Assembly (NCBI GenBank): GCA_963662155.1
Contig: OY759269.1
Coordinates: 19,502,864 to 19,566,863, forward strand
Length of the DNA: 64,000 nucleotides
DNA from: Lamellibrachia columna
Taxonomy: Eukaryota; Annelida; Polychaeta; Sabellida; Siboglinidae
Direction of reading: 5' to 3'
Position 1 is the stretch's first letter, and every line of letters begins with the position of its first letter. The translations under genes and the position numbers were made by a program. Below are positions 55,965 to 64,000 of the stretch, piece by piece. The notes below the pieces were generated by a model. The model was not told the origin of the DNA. It did not search any database and worked only from the letters and a program-made list of their open reading frames with translations.

Positions 55965-56107
55965 ACTGATCAGTTGTTCAGTCGCGGAATTAACCGCGCT
56001 TCCCAGATAGTGACGCCATCTGATGGATGTGGGCAATGTATGCATGCAAAATGGCGTCGAAGCGGCAACTGCAGGGTTCAGCCTACAGTTACATTTTCCA
56101 TTGGTGG
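55965..56107 (-). other. Short ORF ending at a donor-like GTAAAT, inside the hAT-like element
   Basis: A minus-strand Met in good context (AACATGG) starts MATNGKCNCRLN, with the frame open to a donor-like site at 55964. It lies inside the transposon, so it is unlikely to be the first exon of the furin-repeat gene despite compatible phase. Confidence 0.25.
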
Positions 56108-56567
56108 CCATGTTAACGTTTTGCAAAATTATAAGAAAACGTGACCATCAAAAATTCTAAAAGTTTTCACCAGCCGCTGTCATCATCTGGTCGAGTTTTG
56201 TCAAAATTAGACATTTCTAACTCTTGTAATATGCCTGTATGTACGATACCCCTCAATGTGAACATCCTATGCGATAGCAAAATCAAAATACTGATGCCCA
56301 GCGAAGGGATACTGAGCATGAGGCCTAATGTGTTTTAATTGTATCCGTATTCCGCATTGTAACATCTTCACATCAGGCATGGGGCAATTAACTTGAGAAG
56401 TGTGTGTATAAGTAAAATTGGGCCTACTGTGCACAATAATGTAAATCTACCAACAAATAAATAATCACATACAGCTGTACGTACTAAATGTTTTAATTAT
56501 TTTATTTACAAATCATACAAGAAACAGTCTACACACAAAATGCCCGACGCATTCACGAATACACAAT

Positions 56568-56898
56568 TTACTCAAACCACTGCACAATCTGCAGTAGGAG
56601 TAAGTGAAGTCTTTGGATGTCCTTGCTCCCTGGAATGGAATATCTAGGAAAGTGTCGTTCTAGGGTATCCAGCTGTTGTTGGAGTTGAGGTTTAGGGTCG
56701 CGTGAGCGGATAGCCTCTATCAGCTGCGATCTTCGTGCCGCAAATTGTAACGTCATGTCGTGTACGGAATACCGTGTGTCGACTTCTCGCGTTTCTTCTG
56801 CGCGCCTTTTTCTGTAGCCGTATTCTGTCTCGGCAGATAGACGACATCTCTTTACACCACGTGGATTGCAATCAGTTCGTACGTATAATATTAATTAC
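56568..56898 (-). other. Unidentified ORF with polyadenylation signal, inside the hAT-like element
   Basis: The minus strand is open from about 56898, including CNPRGVKRCRLSAETEYGYR, to a stop at 56568. AATAAA follows at about 56501-56506 on the same strand. No family recognised; it could be a second transposon-encoded protein. A roughly 40-bp direct repeat (near 56366 and 56904) brackets it. Confidence 0.35.
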
Positions 56899-57356
56899 TG
56901 TAGCATATTCACAGCAGGCATGGGGCAAATAAATTGAGAAAGTAACTAATGAAACTACAATTAACTCAGAATTGTTGCAATTAAATTAACTTCACACATT
57001 TCTCGGGTCAATTAAATTAAATTAACCTCCCAATTTTTTATTAAACGAACTTTAGTTACATTGTAATAACCTCCAAAATTCTGCAATTAAAGTTAACAAA
57101 CTTTAATTCAATTAACATATTTTGGAATATATAGCATCGTTAGTTATCGGTAACATGTCTTTGTTACTTTTACAAGGTACAGTTCCAAGAACGCCTATAG
57201 CCAGTCTTCACTGCAAACTTTCTTCATCGCTGACAAAAGCCACATTCCTACGACATATAGATATAATCCAACAATACCATTATAATTTAACGTACCAGGC
57301 ATGTGGGTGGCTCTGCTTCCATTGTACATACCATTTTAATAAAAGATCGTGCGATT

Positions 57357-57480
57357 AAGGAAAGGTGCCGTTGGCGTCGAGTTTCCGTAACTAGCATAGG
57401 CCATAGCCGTAGTCTGTGCCTGTGGTGTGGAAGACAACATACTATTACTAGCCGGATAATTTATCACTCGAAATTCTAAA
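57357..57480 (-). other. Unidentified exon-like ORF next to Gypsy-3
   Basis: An acceptor-like TTTTTTAG precedes an open minus frame with FRVINYPASNSMLSS, ending in a stop at about 57336. No domain recognised. Gypsy-3 inserted just upstream of it. Confidence 0.25.
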
Positions 57481-57495
57481 AAATGTATTGGTTTG

Positions 57496-57500
57496 ATTGT
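57496..57500. repeat. Gypsy-3 target duplication ATTGT, left copy
   Basis: Matches 62209-62213. Confidence 0.9.
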
Positions 57501-57697
57501 TGTTGTATCTAGTAGTTTAGATATAGTCAATCTCGTATTTACGCAGAGGAATAGAAGTGCGTTTATTGAATTCACATTTGCGGCGCTACATCACGCTATG
57601 CCTTGCACGCGCGTAGCCGCGTCATCAATAGTACGTCATCACATTAGCATGCACCAAGTGACTTGTGGCTCATTATAATATTGTTGTAAACACAGCA
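57501..57697 (-). repeat. Gypsy-3 3' LTR (197 bp)
   Basis: On the minus strand it runs TGCTGTG...ACAACA. Reads base-for-base identical to 62012-62208. A purine tract (AGTGGGGGAAGAA) precedes it. Confidence 0.95.
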
Positions 57698-57835
57698 TTC
57701 TTCCCCCACTTGGAATAAAAGTCAATGAAGGGCTCAGGCAAATACTAAAGTTCAAACATGCTTATACTATGCTAAATCATGATCATTAATTACGCGATCG
57801 GTGGAGAGGAGAGGTTGCTAGCACATCACTCTAGT

Positions 57836-58408
57836 CTATTCAGTGAAATCTTTGAACCTCACAGGCGGTTTACGAAGCCTGCTGGAGCGTCGAACGACTT
57901 GCGATGATAGGCACGGCTTCAGCGTTGGTTTTGCGAGCGTGTTGTCGTGCGTGTTGTCGCGCGTGTTGTCGTCGGTTGTGAAGTCGAAATCGTCGGTGTC
58001 GTTGTGGTACGTGTCGTGTGGTAGCGAATGTGTCGCATTCAATCGTTTGAAATGCGAGATGTTTCGCGTGATCGTGTACATCCCTCTTTTAGCTGTTACG
58101 AGAGTTCCTTTTCGTCGTACAACTTCGAGTGGTCGCGGGTCGAATGGTGTTGTTAACTTGTTCCTCCGAGGTTGTCGGACGAGAACGATTTCCCCAACTT
58201 GTAGCTGAGATGGCTTTGCGTTTCGTCGTTTGTCAGAGTAATCTTTTGATTTCGCTTTGTTGGCGGTGTCTCGACGTTGTAGTTTCTCATGAAGCTCAGA
58301 AGCGCGAGTCTGTTGTGGGAGTTGTGGGAGTGTGACGTTTAGTTTCCTTCCATACAATGTGGTGTGGCGCGATATTGTCGTAGGAAGTTGTACAACTCCT
58401 GCTTCCAA
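57836..58408 (-). pseudogene. Gypsy-3 integrase C-terminal domain
   Basis: A 190-codon frame with KSKDYSDKRRNAKPSQL and VGEIVLVRQPRRNK, the usual Gypsy integrase tail, then KRGMYTITRNISHFKR and a low-complexity Asp/Asn/Thr region, ending RLRKPPVRFKDF-type. The catalytic-core Glu block (ANGEAERFM) lies just upstream in another frame (about 58460-58490). Confidence 0.8.
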
Positions 58409-58736
58409 CTCCGATTTTCCACATGAGCCGCTCTGATGGCTTTAATTAGAGGAGCCATAAAGCGCTCTGCCTCGCCGTTAGCGCACGGCCAGATCGGGGT
58501 TATTTTCTTGTGTTGGAACCCGAGATATTGTGCGAACTTGGTTAGTTCACGCTGGAGGCTGCAGTCGACGTGACTATCTCCACCTCCGGAAATCTACTGA
58601 AGTCATCTATGACTACAAGTATCAGTTCGCCTGTAGGCAATGGTCCCAGGAAATCAGCTGACAGATTCTTCCATGGTGCTGACGGAATCGGCGTCGAGAT
58701 CATCGGCTCAGGTGTCATGGGTGTGCTAGTTGTAGC

Positions 58737-59669
58737 TTAACAAGCCAGGCAACTTTTTACCTGCCTCTCGGCCATGCTGTCGATCGCGGGAAACCAAACT
58801 TTCTCGCGTAGTAACATTTTGGTCTTTACAACACCCTGGTGGCCCACGTGTGCAAGTTCAACTGCTCTTTGTTGTAGAATAGACGGCAGTACGATACGAG
58901 TACCTCTTAGTACGATTCCACTGCATGTTGTCAGTTCATTTTTGACATGGACATAGTCATGAACGAATGTGTCGTCCCAGCGACCAGTTTGTATAGCCCT
59001 GGTGAGGGCTTGCAGAACTACATCTGTCGCCGTGTGCTCTTTGACCTCAACAGCGGTCATGGCTTTCGGGATGGCTGCATTGCAGATGTATCGCACGTAC
59101 TCCTCGGTCGAGTCGGTTGTTCCTTTCGCATATGGGTGTCGACTTATATAGTCGGCTGGATTCCGGTCGTCTTTGCCGGGTCGATACTTCAGTTCAAACT
59201 GGTAGGGAAATAGACGTAATCTCCATCGCTCAATCCGTGCGGACGCAGGACGCTGACTCTTGAATATTCCGAGTAGTGGCTGGTGATCTGTGTGGATCGT
59301 GAAGCTTGCACCGTACAGATATAGGTGGAAATGCTCTGCGCTCCAAACAACTGCTAGCATTTCACGCTCTGTTTGAGAGTAGCGTCTTTCGACGTCTGAT
59401 AGTGCTCGGCTTGCGTAGCTGACTACCTTTCCATTTTGCGTGAGGATAGCCCCTAAGCCGAGAGGGCTGGCATCGACGAATACTTCCGACGACTTGTTGG
59501 GGTCGAAGTAGGTCATCGTGCTCGTGTTCGTCAGCGCGTGTGTTAGCGCCTGGAACGATTGTTCGTGTTTAGGCTGCCAATTCCACAGTTCGTCTTGTTT
59601 GGTTAATTCTCGCAGTGGTGCAACGATGTTGGCGAAGTCGGCAATGAATCGAGAGACATACTGCGCCAT
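58737..59669 (-). pseudogene. Gypsy-3 RT thumb, RNase H and integrase zinc-binding domain
   Basis: A 310-codon frame. RNase H acidic positions are present in FVDASPLGLGAIL, SQTEREMLAVVW and IHTDHQPL, followed by RNPADYISRHP. The integrase HHCC motif is complete (LAHVGHQGVVKTKML, then VKSCLAC). It stops right after the zinc domain at a nonsense codon; readable integrase core (ADFLGPLPTGE) continues beyond it. Confidence 0.85.
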
Positions 59670-59804
59670 GCCAAGTAGAGAGCGTACTTCTGATGGGTTT
59701 GTTGGTCGCCTCGCCTTCGAAATTGATTCGAGTTTCTTTGGGTCAGCACGCAGTCCATGCGCACCGAAAACGTGTCCGTAGAAAGTGACAGTTGGCTGCG
59801 AGAA

Positions 59805-60161
59805 TTAGCATTTTTCTCGGTTCAGGCGAACGTTGTTTTCTCTTAACCTGTCCAAGACTGCTCTCAAATTCGCATTGTGTTCTGCAGGCGTCTTGCCGTG
59901 TACAATAATGTCGTCTGAAATATTTCTGCACCCATTCAGGCCGTGTAGAAGTTCTGCGATCGTATTCTGAAAGATTTCCGATGCGGCGTTAATGCCAAAC
60001 ATTAACCGTTTGTACCTGTAGAGAGCGACGTGTGTGCTGAATGTTGTGATTTGTCGACTTTCAGGGTCGAGTTCCAGTTGATGATATCCGGCTCTCAGGT
60101 CGAGTGTACTGAACATTGTCGCACCATTCAGATCTGTAATTAGGTCATCGATGGTGGGCAT
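59805..60161 (-). pseudogene. Gypsy-3 reverse transcriptase palm
   Basis: A 118-codon frame with ATMFSTLDLRAGYHQLELD (first Asp) and RNISDDIIVHGKT (catalytic DD within ISDD). It ends at a nonsense codon after LNREKC, with clear RT sequence continuing in the same frame. Shifted relative to the gag-protease frame. Confidence 0.85.
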
Positions 60162-61857
60162 TATATGTTTTTTCTCGTTTTACTGCTTTGTTGGCTTCGC
60201 GCATGTCAACGCAGATGCGCACGGCTCCCGTTTTCTTTGGCACAACGACAATCGGACTCACCCACGGTGTCGGGCCGTCCGTCTTCTCGATCACGTCGTC
60301 TGCTTCGAGTCGTGCTAGTTCACGTTCGACGTCCTTACGTATGTGGAACGGTATGCGGCGATGCTTTTGCTGTTTTGGCGTGACAGTCTCGTCGATGTGC
60401 AGTGTGATCAACCTGTCCTTGACCTTTCCCATTCCTTCGAATAGGTCGCTGTAGTCCTCTATGACCTTGACCTTGTCATCAGCTGTCGTGATCTGTCTCG
60501 CCATCGTCAGTATCTTGAGGTTCTCGGCCGCTGCATAGCCAAGCAAGTTTCCACTGTTGCCTTCGATCACATGAAAAGGCACTGATAGTTGCTCACCATT
60601 GTGTTGCAATTCGAAGTTCGCCATGCCAAGCACAGACAGTGGCGTTGTCGCGCCATACGGGAATATGCGAGTTGTCGTGGGCTGCAATGTTGGCTTCACT
60701 CTCAGGCTGTCATACGTGTGCGATTCAAGAATATTGACTGATGCTCCTGTGTCCACTATCATTTCTACCTGTTGACCTTGAACTTGGATGAGGCGTTTTG
60801 GGATGCGCTGTTTTCCCAGTGCGACGTGAACTTGCTCATCTTCTGGACACGTAGTGAACACGTACTCTTCATCGTCATCGTTGGTAGCAGCGTGTATTGT
60901 CACGGTGTTCGCAACCGGATGTCGCGACATTGGACGCGATACATGTTGGGTAGTGCGCCGTGATGATCGACAAACTGATTCAAAATGTCCGATTTTGAGG
61001 CATGCATTGCACTTCCTGCCGCGCGCCGGGCAACCAGAACGATGTGGTAGTTGATTACCGCAGTAATTGCAGGCCTTAACGTGTTGGTGTCTGATTGTAG
61101 CATCGGGGCGATTGGTCGAGTTGTAACGCGCACCTCTGTCGCCAAAATTGTGTTTTCTGTATGTGGACCGTCCCCTGGCGGATGACTGTGAAGTAGTGGC
61201 GTTGATTGGACGATCAGCTTTCGTCCCACCTTCGACGGCGTTTGCTTGTTGCTCGCTTAACTCAAGCGCTCTAGCGGCGGCGATCAGCTTGTCCAGCGAT
61301 ATATCGTCCCGCAACGCACGTCTGCGTAGCGGTTTAGATCGACAGGCAAAAATAATTTGGTTAGCGATCTCCCTGTCGACGTTTGCAAAGTCACAGGATT
61401 TTGCCAATTTGCGTAACCGTGTTGCGTAATTGTCAATCGTTTCCGTCTCACCTTGTGTAGCTTGGCGAAAACTATATATCTCAAAAGCGGTGTTAGTTTT
61501 CGGCGTGAAATAGTCAGTCAGTGCGTTGGCGGCTGTTTGGTAAACATTGACGTCATCGGTGACGTCAGACATAATCAGCGTGTCGAATAATTCGTCGACT
61601 TCGTGTACGTGGGCGTAATGGAGAAGAAACGCGCGCATGCGCGTCGGCTCGCTGACTGCCATGGCCGTGGTCAATCGTTCAAAACGGTCTAGCCATTTTC
61701 TCCAACGAGGTCCCAAATTGCCATCCATTCGCATATCAAACTGTGCAAACGCGGGTAGAGCCATTGTAGACGTAGCAGTGGGTGTTTGTGGAATTACGGG
61801 ATCAGCTGTAGATGTAGTACTTACAGCCGTGTTCATGCCGCACGCCAGAAGTAGCAA
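60145..61857 (-). pseudogene. Gypsy-3 gag-protease-RT N-terminus, 570-codon open frame
   Basis: Capsid-like gag (GPRWRKWLDRFERLTTAM), two zinc knuckles (CNYCGNQLPHRSGC; CNACLKIGHFESVC), an aspartic protease with DTGA in VDTGASVNILE, then RT fingers (DGPTPWVSPIVVVPKKTG, VRICVDMREANKAVK). It continues into the RT palm only by a frameshift near 60160. Gag and protease look intact. The start at 61857 is the first Met; MNTAV a few codons later is as likely. Confidence 0.88.
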
Positions 61858-62011
61858 TGACGTCAGCAGAGCGAGCGCCGTTCTTGTCGAAAAAACAGCG
61901 GCGTGTTCCGTTCATAAATTCACCATTTAGAGAACTCCAGTCCAACTCCGTAGCTCGTTTCCACTGCATAGGCGTCTATGACTGTGGGTTATAGTATACC
62001 TCGTCGCCAGA

Positions 62012-62208
62012 TGTTGTATCTAGTAGTTTAGATATAGTCAATCTCGTATTTACGCAGAGGAATAGAAGTGCGTTTATTGAATTCACATTTGCGGCGCTAC
62101 ATCACGCTATGCCTTGCACGCGCGTAGCCGCGTCATCAATAGTACGTCATCACATTAGCATGCACCAAGTGACTTGTGGCTCATTATAATATTGTTGTAA
62201 ACACAGCA
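62012..62208 (-). repeat. Gypsy-3 5' LTR (197 bp)
   Basis: Identical partner of 57501-57697, followed in plus coordinates by ATTGT. Confidence 0.95.
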
Positions 62209-62321
62209 ATTGTCACCTCGTTTCTTTTGACAAATAAACCCAGCACCTGTTGCGCCACCTAATGGATATTAATGTACATTGACGTTATTGTGGTTATCAG
62301 AATACCGGGCAGCGTGGTAGC

Positions 62322-62505
62322 TATGTCACGTCAGTTGAATCTGTTCCGCAACATTGTCCAGCCTAGGTTGTTCCAGAACTCCCGTTCAAATAATTACCAA
62401 CAATTCATGGACCAATTTGCTCATTTACATCCCTATCTCCCCAAGGCCACACTGAAGGAATATAGGCATAAGTTATGCCATCACGTTGGTGGTGGGCAGA
62501 CTTGA
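62322..62505 (+). other. 61-codon ORF of unknown function
   Basis: The plus strand begins MSRQLNLFRNIVQPRLFQN; its N-terminus is Arg/Leu-rich, like a mitochondrial presequence, but no family is recognised. It lies inside the hAT-like element just beyond Gypsy-3, so a transposon fragment is the simplest reading. Confidence 0.25.
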
Positions 62506-62649
62506 CTTTGTCCTTGGCGCACATTAAACAAATTTAGGTATTTTATGGCGAGTAGACTGTTAACTCTTTGTGTTAAGTAAGTAGATGATCTAGTATATTT
62601 GTTAATTAATTATATACAATTCAATTGTATCATTGTTCACTGAAAGTAA

Positions 62650-62775
62650 ACATTTTGGTAAGTGTAAAAATGTCTGGTTGAAATCAGACAGCAGAATTTT
62701 TGCCCCCCCCCCCTTGGAAGTGTAAAGATTTCTGGTCGAAATCAGACAGCAGAATTTTTAGCCCCCCTCTGGAAA
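62650..62775. repeat. Tandem duplication of about 60 bp
   Basis: GTCGAAATCAGACAGCAGAA-type sequence occurs twice (near 62677 and 62739), separated by a poly-C run at about 62703-62712. Confidence 0.75.
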
Positions 62776-62789
62776 AAAGCCTGCGGATG

Positions 62790-63058
62790 CCCCTGTCATC
62801 AGTACACATCACGGGGATACATTCCCCAACTTGGTGATCCTGGCATCCATGGCAATGATCTTCCTAGTCCACACTGCGGATGTGGAACATGGATTTTCAG
62901 CACAGAACATACTGAAAACCCACCTGCGGAACAGGTTGCCTAGTCAACGACTCAACATAATTGCTACAATCAAGCTAGAGGGCCCACACTGTGGAGAATT
63001 CAATTATGTTGAGTCCCTGGCAGCCTTCGGGAAGATGAAGGAAAGGCACCTTTATTAG
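62790..63058 (+). pseudogene. hAT transposase C-terminal dimerisation domain
   Basis: The plus strand reads FPNLVILASMAMIFLVHTAD, then VEHGFSAQNILKTHLRNRL, the conserved hAT dimerisation block (cysteine/valine-E-R-x-FS-x-Q-N...K...RNRL) of ZNF862-like transposases. It ends at a natural stop after KERHLY. The N-terminal zinc finger and catalytic region are missing. Confidence 0.75.
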
Positions 63059-63481
63059 GGACTGATGATGGCGTTAATGATTGGCGTTAACTTGATGGTG
63101 AAAGGTTTAATAAATATCGCCTATACTGGGTGGCTGTACATAAACGAGTATGTAATTAGTACATCAACAAGCAGTTTCTACAGCAAAGTGTGAGTACAGC
63201 AAACAAGATGAGTCATATCTACCATACAAATGCTGTTTATGTAGAAATATATGTCAGACTAATTAAAAGATGGACAAAAATGGTAATTCTTTTGTTGGTT
63301 TTGTGATTTTTAGCCCCTCCATATACCGTATATACATAAAGGTTTCATGGTGTTTTTGTACAATTGCCACTACAGCAACTCACAGGTCAGTGGTGTATAT
63401 TTTGCAATCATTATGCTTAGTATTTAAAATGATCAACAGTCGTATTATGCTGTCCCTTCAATCTTGCACTCTGCATTAAGT

Positions 63482-63548
63482 TGTAGACTCCATTAGGTTG
63501 TCCACTCCATTATGTTGTCCACTCCATTAGGTTGCCCACTCCATTAGG
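63482..63548. repeat. About 19-bp minisatellite (CCACTCCATTAGGTTGT)
   Basis: Four diverged copies. Confidence 0.8.
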
Positions 63549-63639
63549 GGTATTTTAATTTACTACCTTCAATTACTGGTTACCGATTATGCGCTAACTG
63601 TTTAGAACAACAGAAAACATTAATATTTGTGCTCTGCCC

Positions 63640-63779
63640 CATGTATATATATATATATATATATAAATCATGGGCAATCAAAATTTATTTAACACACGCA
63701 GTCACACACGCACACAGTATATATATATATATATATATATATACTGTGCGTGTTAAATAAATTTTGATTGCCGATGATT

Positions 63780-63834
<55 letters not shown>
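63640..63834. repeat. (TA)n tracts with a 40-bp inverted repeat
   Basis: Three (TA)n tracts. Between them, bases about 63661-63701 (ATCATGGGCAATCAAAATTT onward) are the near-perfect inverse of about 63744-63784. Confidence 0.85.
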
Positions 63835-63835
<1 letters not shown>

Positions 63836-63924
63836 TCAGTGGTTCTGCCCAAAACCAATGTCTCACTTTTTAAAGAGGGGGGAGACATGTGTCCCCATAA
63901 TTTCAAATCCTAGCTCAAACACTG

Positions 63925-63930
63925 ATACAG
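63925..63930. repeat. Target duplication ATACAG, right copy
   Basis: Matches 55721-55726. Confidence 0.75.
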
Positions 63931-64000
63931 TATTCTAAATGAGGTCTAACTATTGCTTTATACAGAGGTATAGTTAGCTTTTTTCCTTGTATATTATGTT
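63931..64000 (-). mobile_element. CR1-like LINE-6, continuation at the right edge
   Basis: The minus strand reads KLTIPLYKAIVRPHLEYC, directly upstream in the LINE of the sequence at 55726 downward. It runs off the window. Confidence 0.75.

Larger units (their letters stand above)
57501..62208 (-). mobile_element. Gypsy-3 LTR retrotransposon with identical LTRs and 5-bp target duplication
   Basis: A 4.7-kb complete-length element. Order on the minus strand: 5' LTR, primer-binding region (TGGCGACGAGG), gag with paired zinc knuckles, protease (VDTGASVNIL), reverse transcriptase, RNase H, integrase, purine tract, 3' LTR. Despite identical LTRs the coding part is broken: a frameshift near 60160 in RT, a stop near 59805 in RT, a stop at 58737 after the integrase zinc domain, a deletion near 58565 that removes the second catalytic Asp region, and a frameshift near 58370. 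It may have been copied in trans, or the sequence may contain errors. Confidence 0.92.
55727..63924. mobile_element. hAT-like DNA transposon, 8.2 kb, carrying Gypsy-3
   Basis: Perfect 16-bp terminal inverted repeats, CAGTGTTTGAGCTAGG at 55727-55742 and its complement at 63909-63924, with a 6-bp ATACAG duplication (most hAT elements make 8 bp; shorter ones are known in some groups). A hAT dimerisation-domain remnant lies near its right end (62790-63058, plus). Without Gypsy-3 it would be about 3.5 kb. Other open stretches inside (55944-56126, 56568-56898, 57357-57480, 62322-62505) are unidentified. Confidence 0.75.

Noticed and set aside
55965..56107. Candidate first exon of the furin-repeat gene (good Met context, phase-compatible donor)
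   Set aside because: It lies inside the 55727-63924 transposon, and the encoded N-terminus does not look like a signal peptide.
57843..61930. Several plus-strand ORFs of 60-121 codons
   Set aside because: They are antisense shadows of the Gypsy-3 polyprotein.

Overview
The window is animal nuclear DNA: AT-rich, with consensus GT-AG introns, tRNA-like SINE copies, poly(TA) and minisatellite tracts, and dense non-LTR, Gypsy, Penelope-like, hAT, mariner-like and Ginger/KRBA2-like transposon debris. The mix suits an invertebrate (probably aquatic) with a repeat-rich genome; the sequence alone does not fix the phylum. There is no operon, CRISPR array or other prokaryotic feature.

One host gene dominates. 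On the minus strand from about 55.3 kb down to 11.9 kb lie 19 well-supported exons, plus one minisatellite-eroded exon. Nearly all encode one six-cysteine furin-like / growth-factor-receptor-type repeat (C-x3-C-x2-C, then C-x2/x4-C and a last C). Every complete exon is a multiple of 3 bases and sits between phase-1 introns, so any exon could be skipped, duplicated or shuffled in frame. I see neither the start (signal peptide) nor the end of the protein. Introns run from about 0.12 kb to over 11 kb and have absorbed almost all the mobile elements, while the exons stay open.

Layout. 1-1560: CR1-like LINE remnant (minus). 2540-8845: Gypsy-1 (plus) split by LINE-2, with a 12-bp target duplication. 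9804-11766: DNA element with long inverted ends, holding an older RT fragment. 11.9-33.5 kb: exons e20 to e9, with hAT, palindromic, Penelope, SINE, mariner-like and Ginger-like insertions between them. 33.5-44.4 kb: a nest of LINEs, a Gypsy-2 with two LTRs, and a MITE inside a MITE. 44.85-47.6 kb: exon e8, then a roughly 2.6-kb array built from tandem copies of that exon's own 3' splice site. 47.9-49.3 kb: hAT element with an 8-bp target duplication. 49.5-55.3 kb: exons e7 to e1. 55.73-63.92 kb: an 8.2-kb hAT-like element with perfect 16-bp terminal repeats, inserted in another CR1-like LINE and itself carrying Gypsy-3, whose two 197-bp LTRs read as identical.

The most unusual item is the splice-acceptor array upstream of exon e8. 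About 48 units of 45 bp, plus six units of 43 bp next to the exon, each carry a pyrimidine-rich AG/CATG acceptor and the first codons of the cysteine repeat. Because 45 is a multiple of 3, long stretches are open in all three minus-strand frames, including one of 756 codons.
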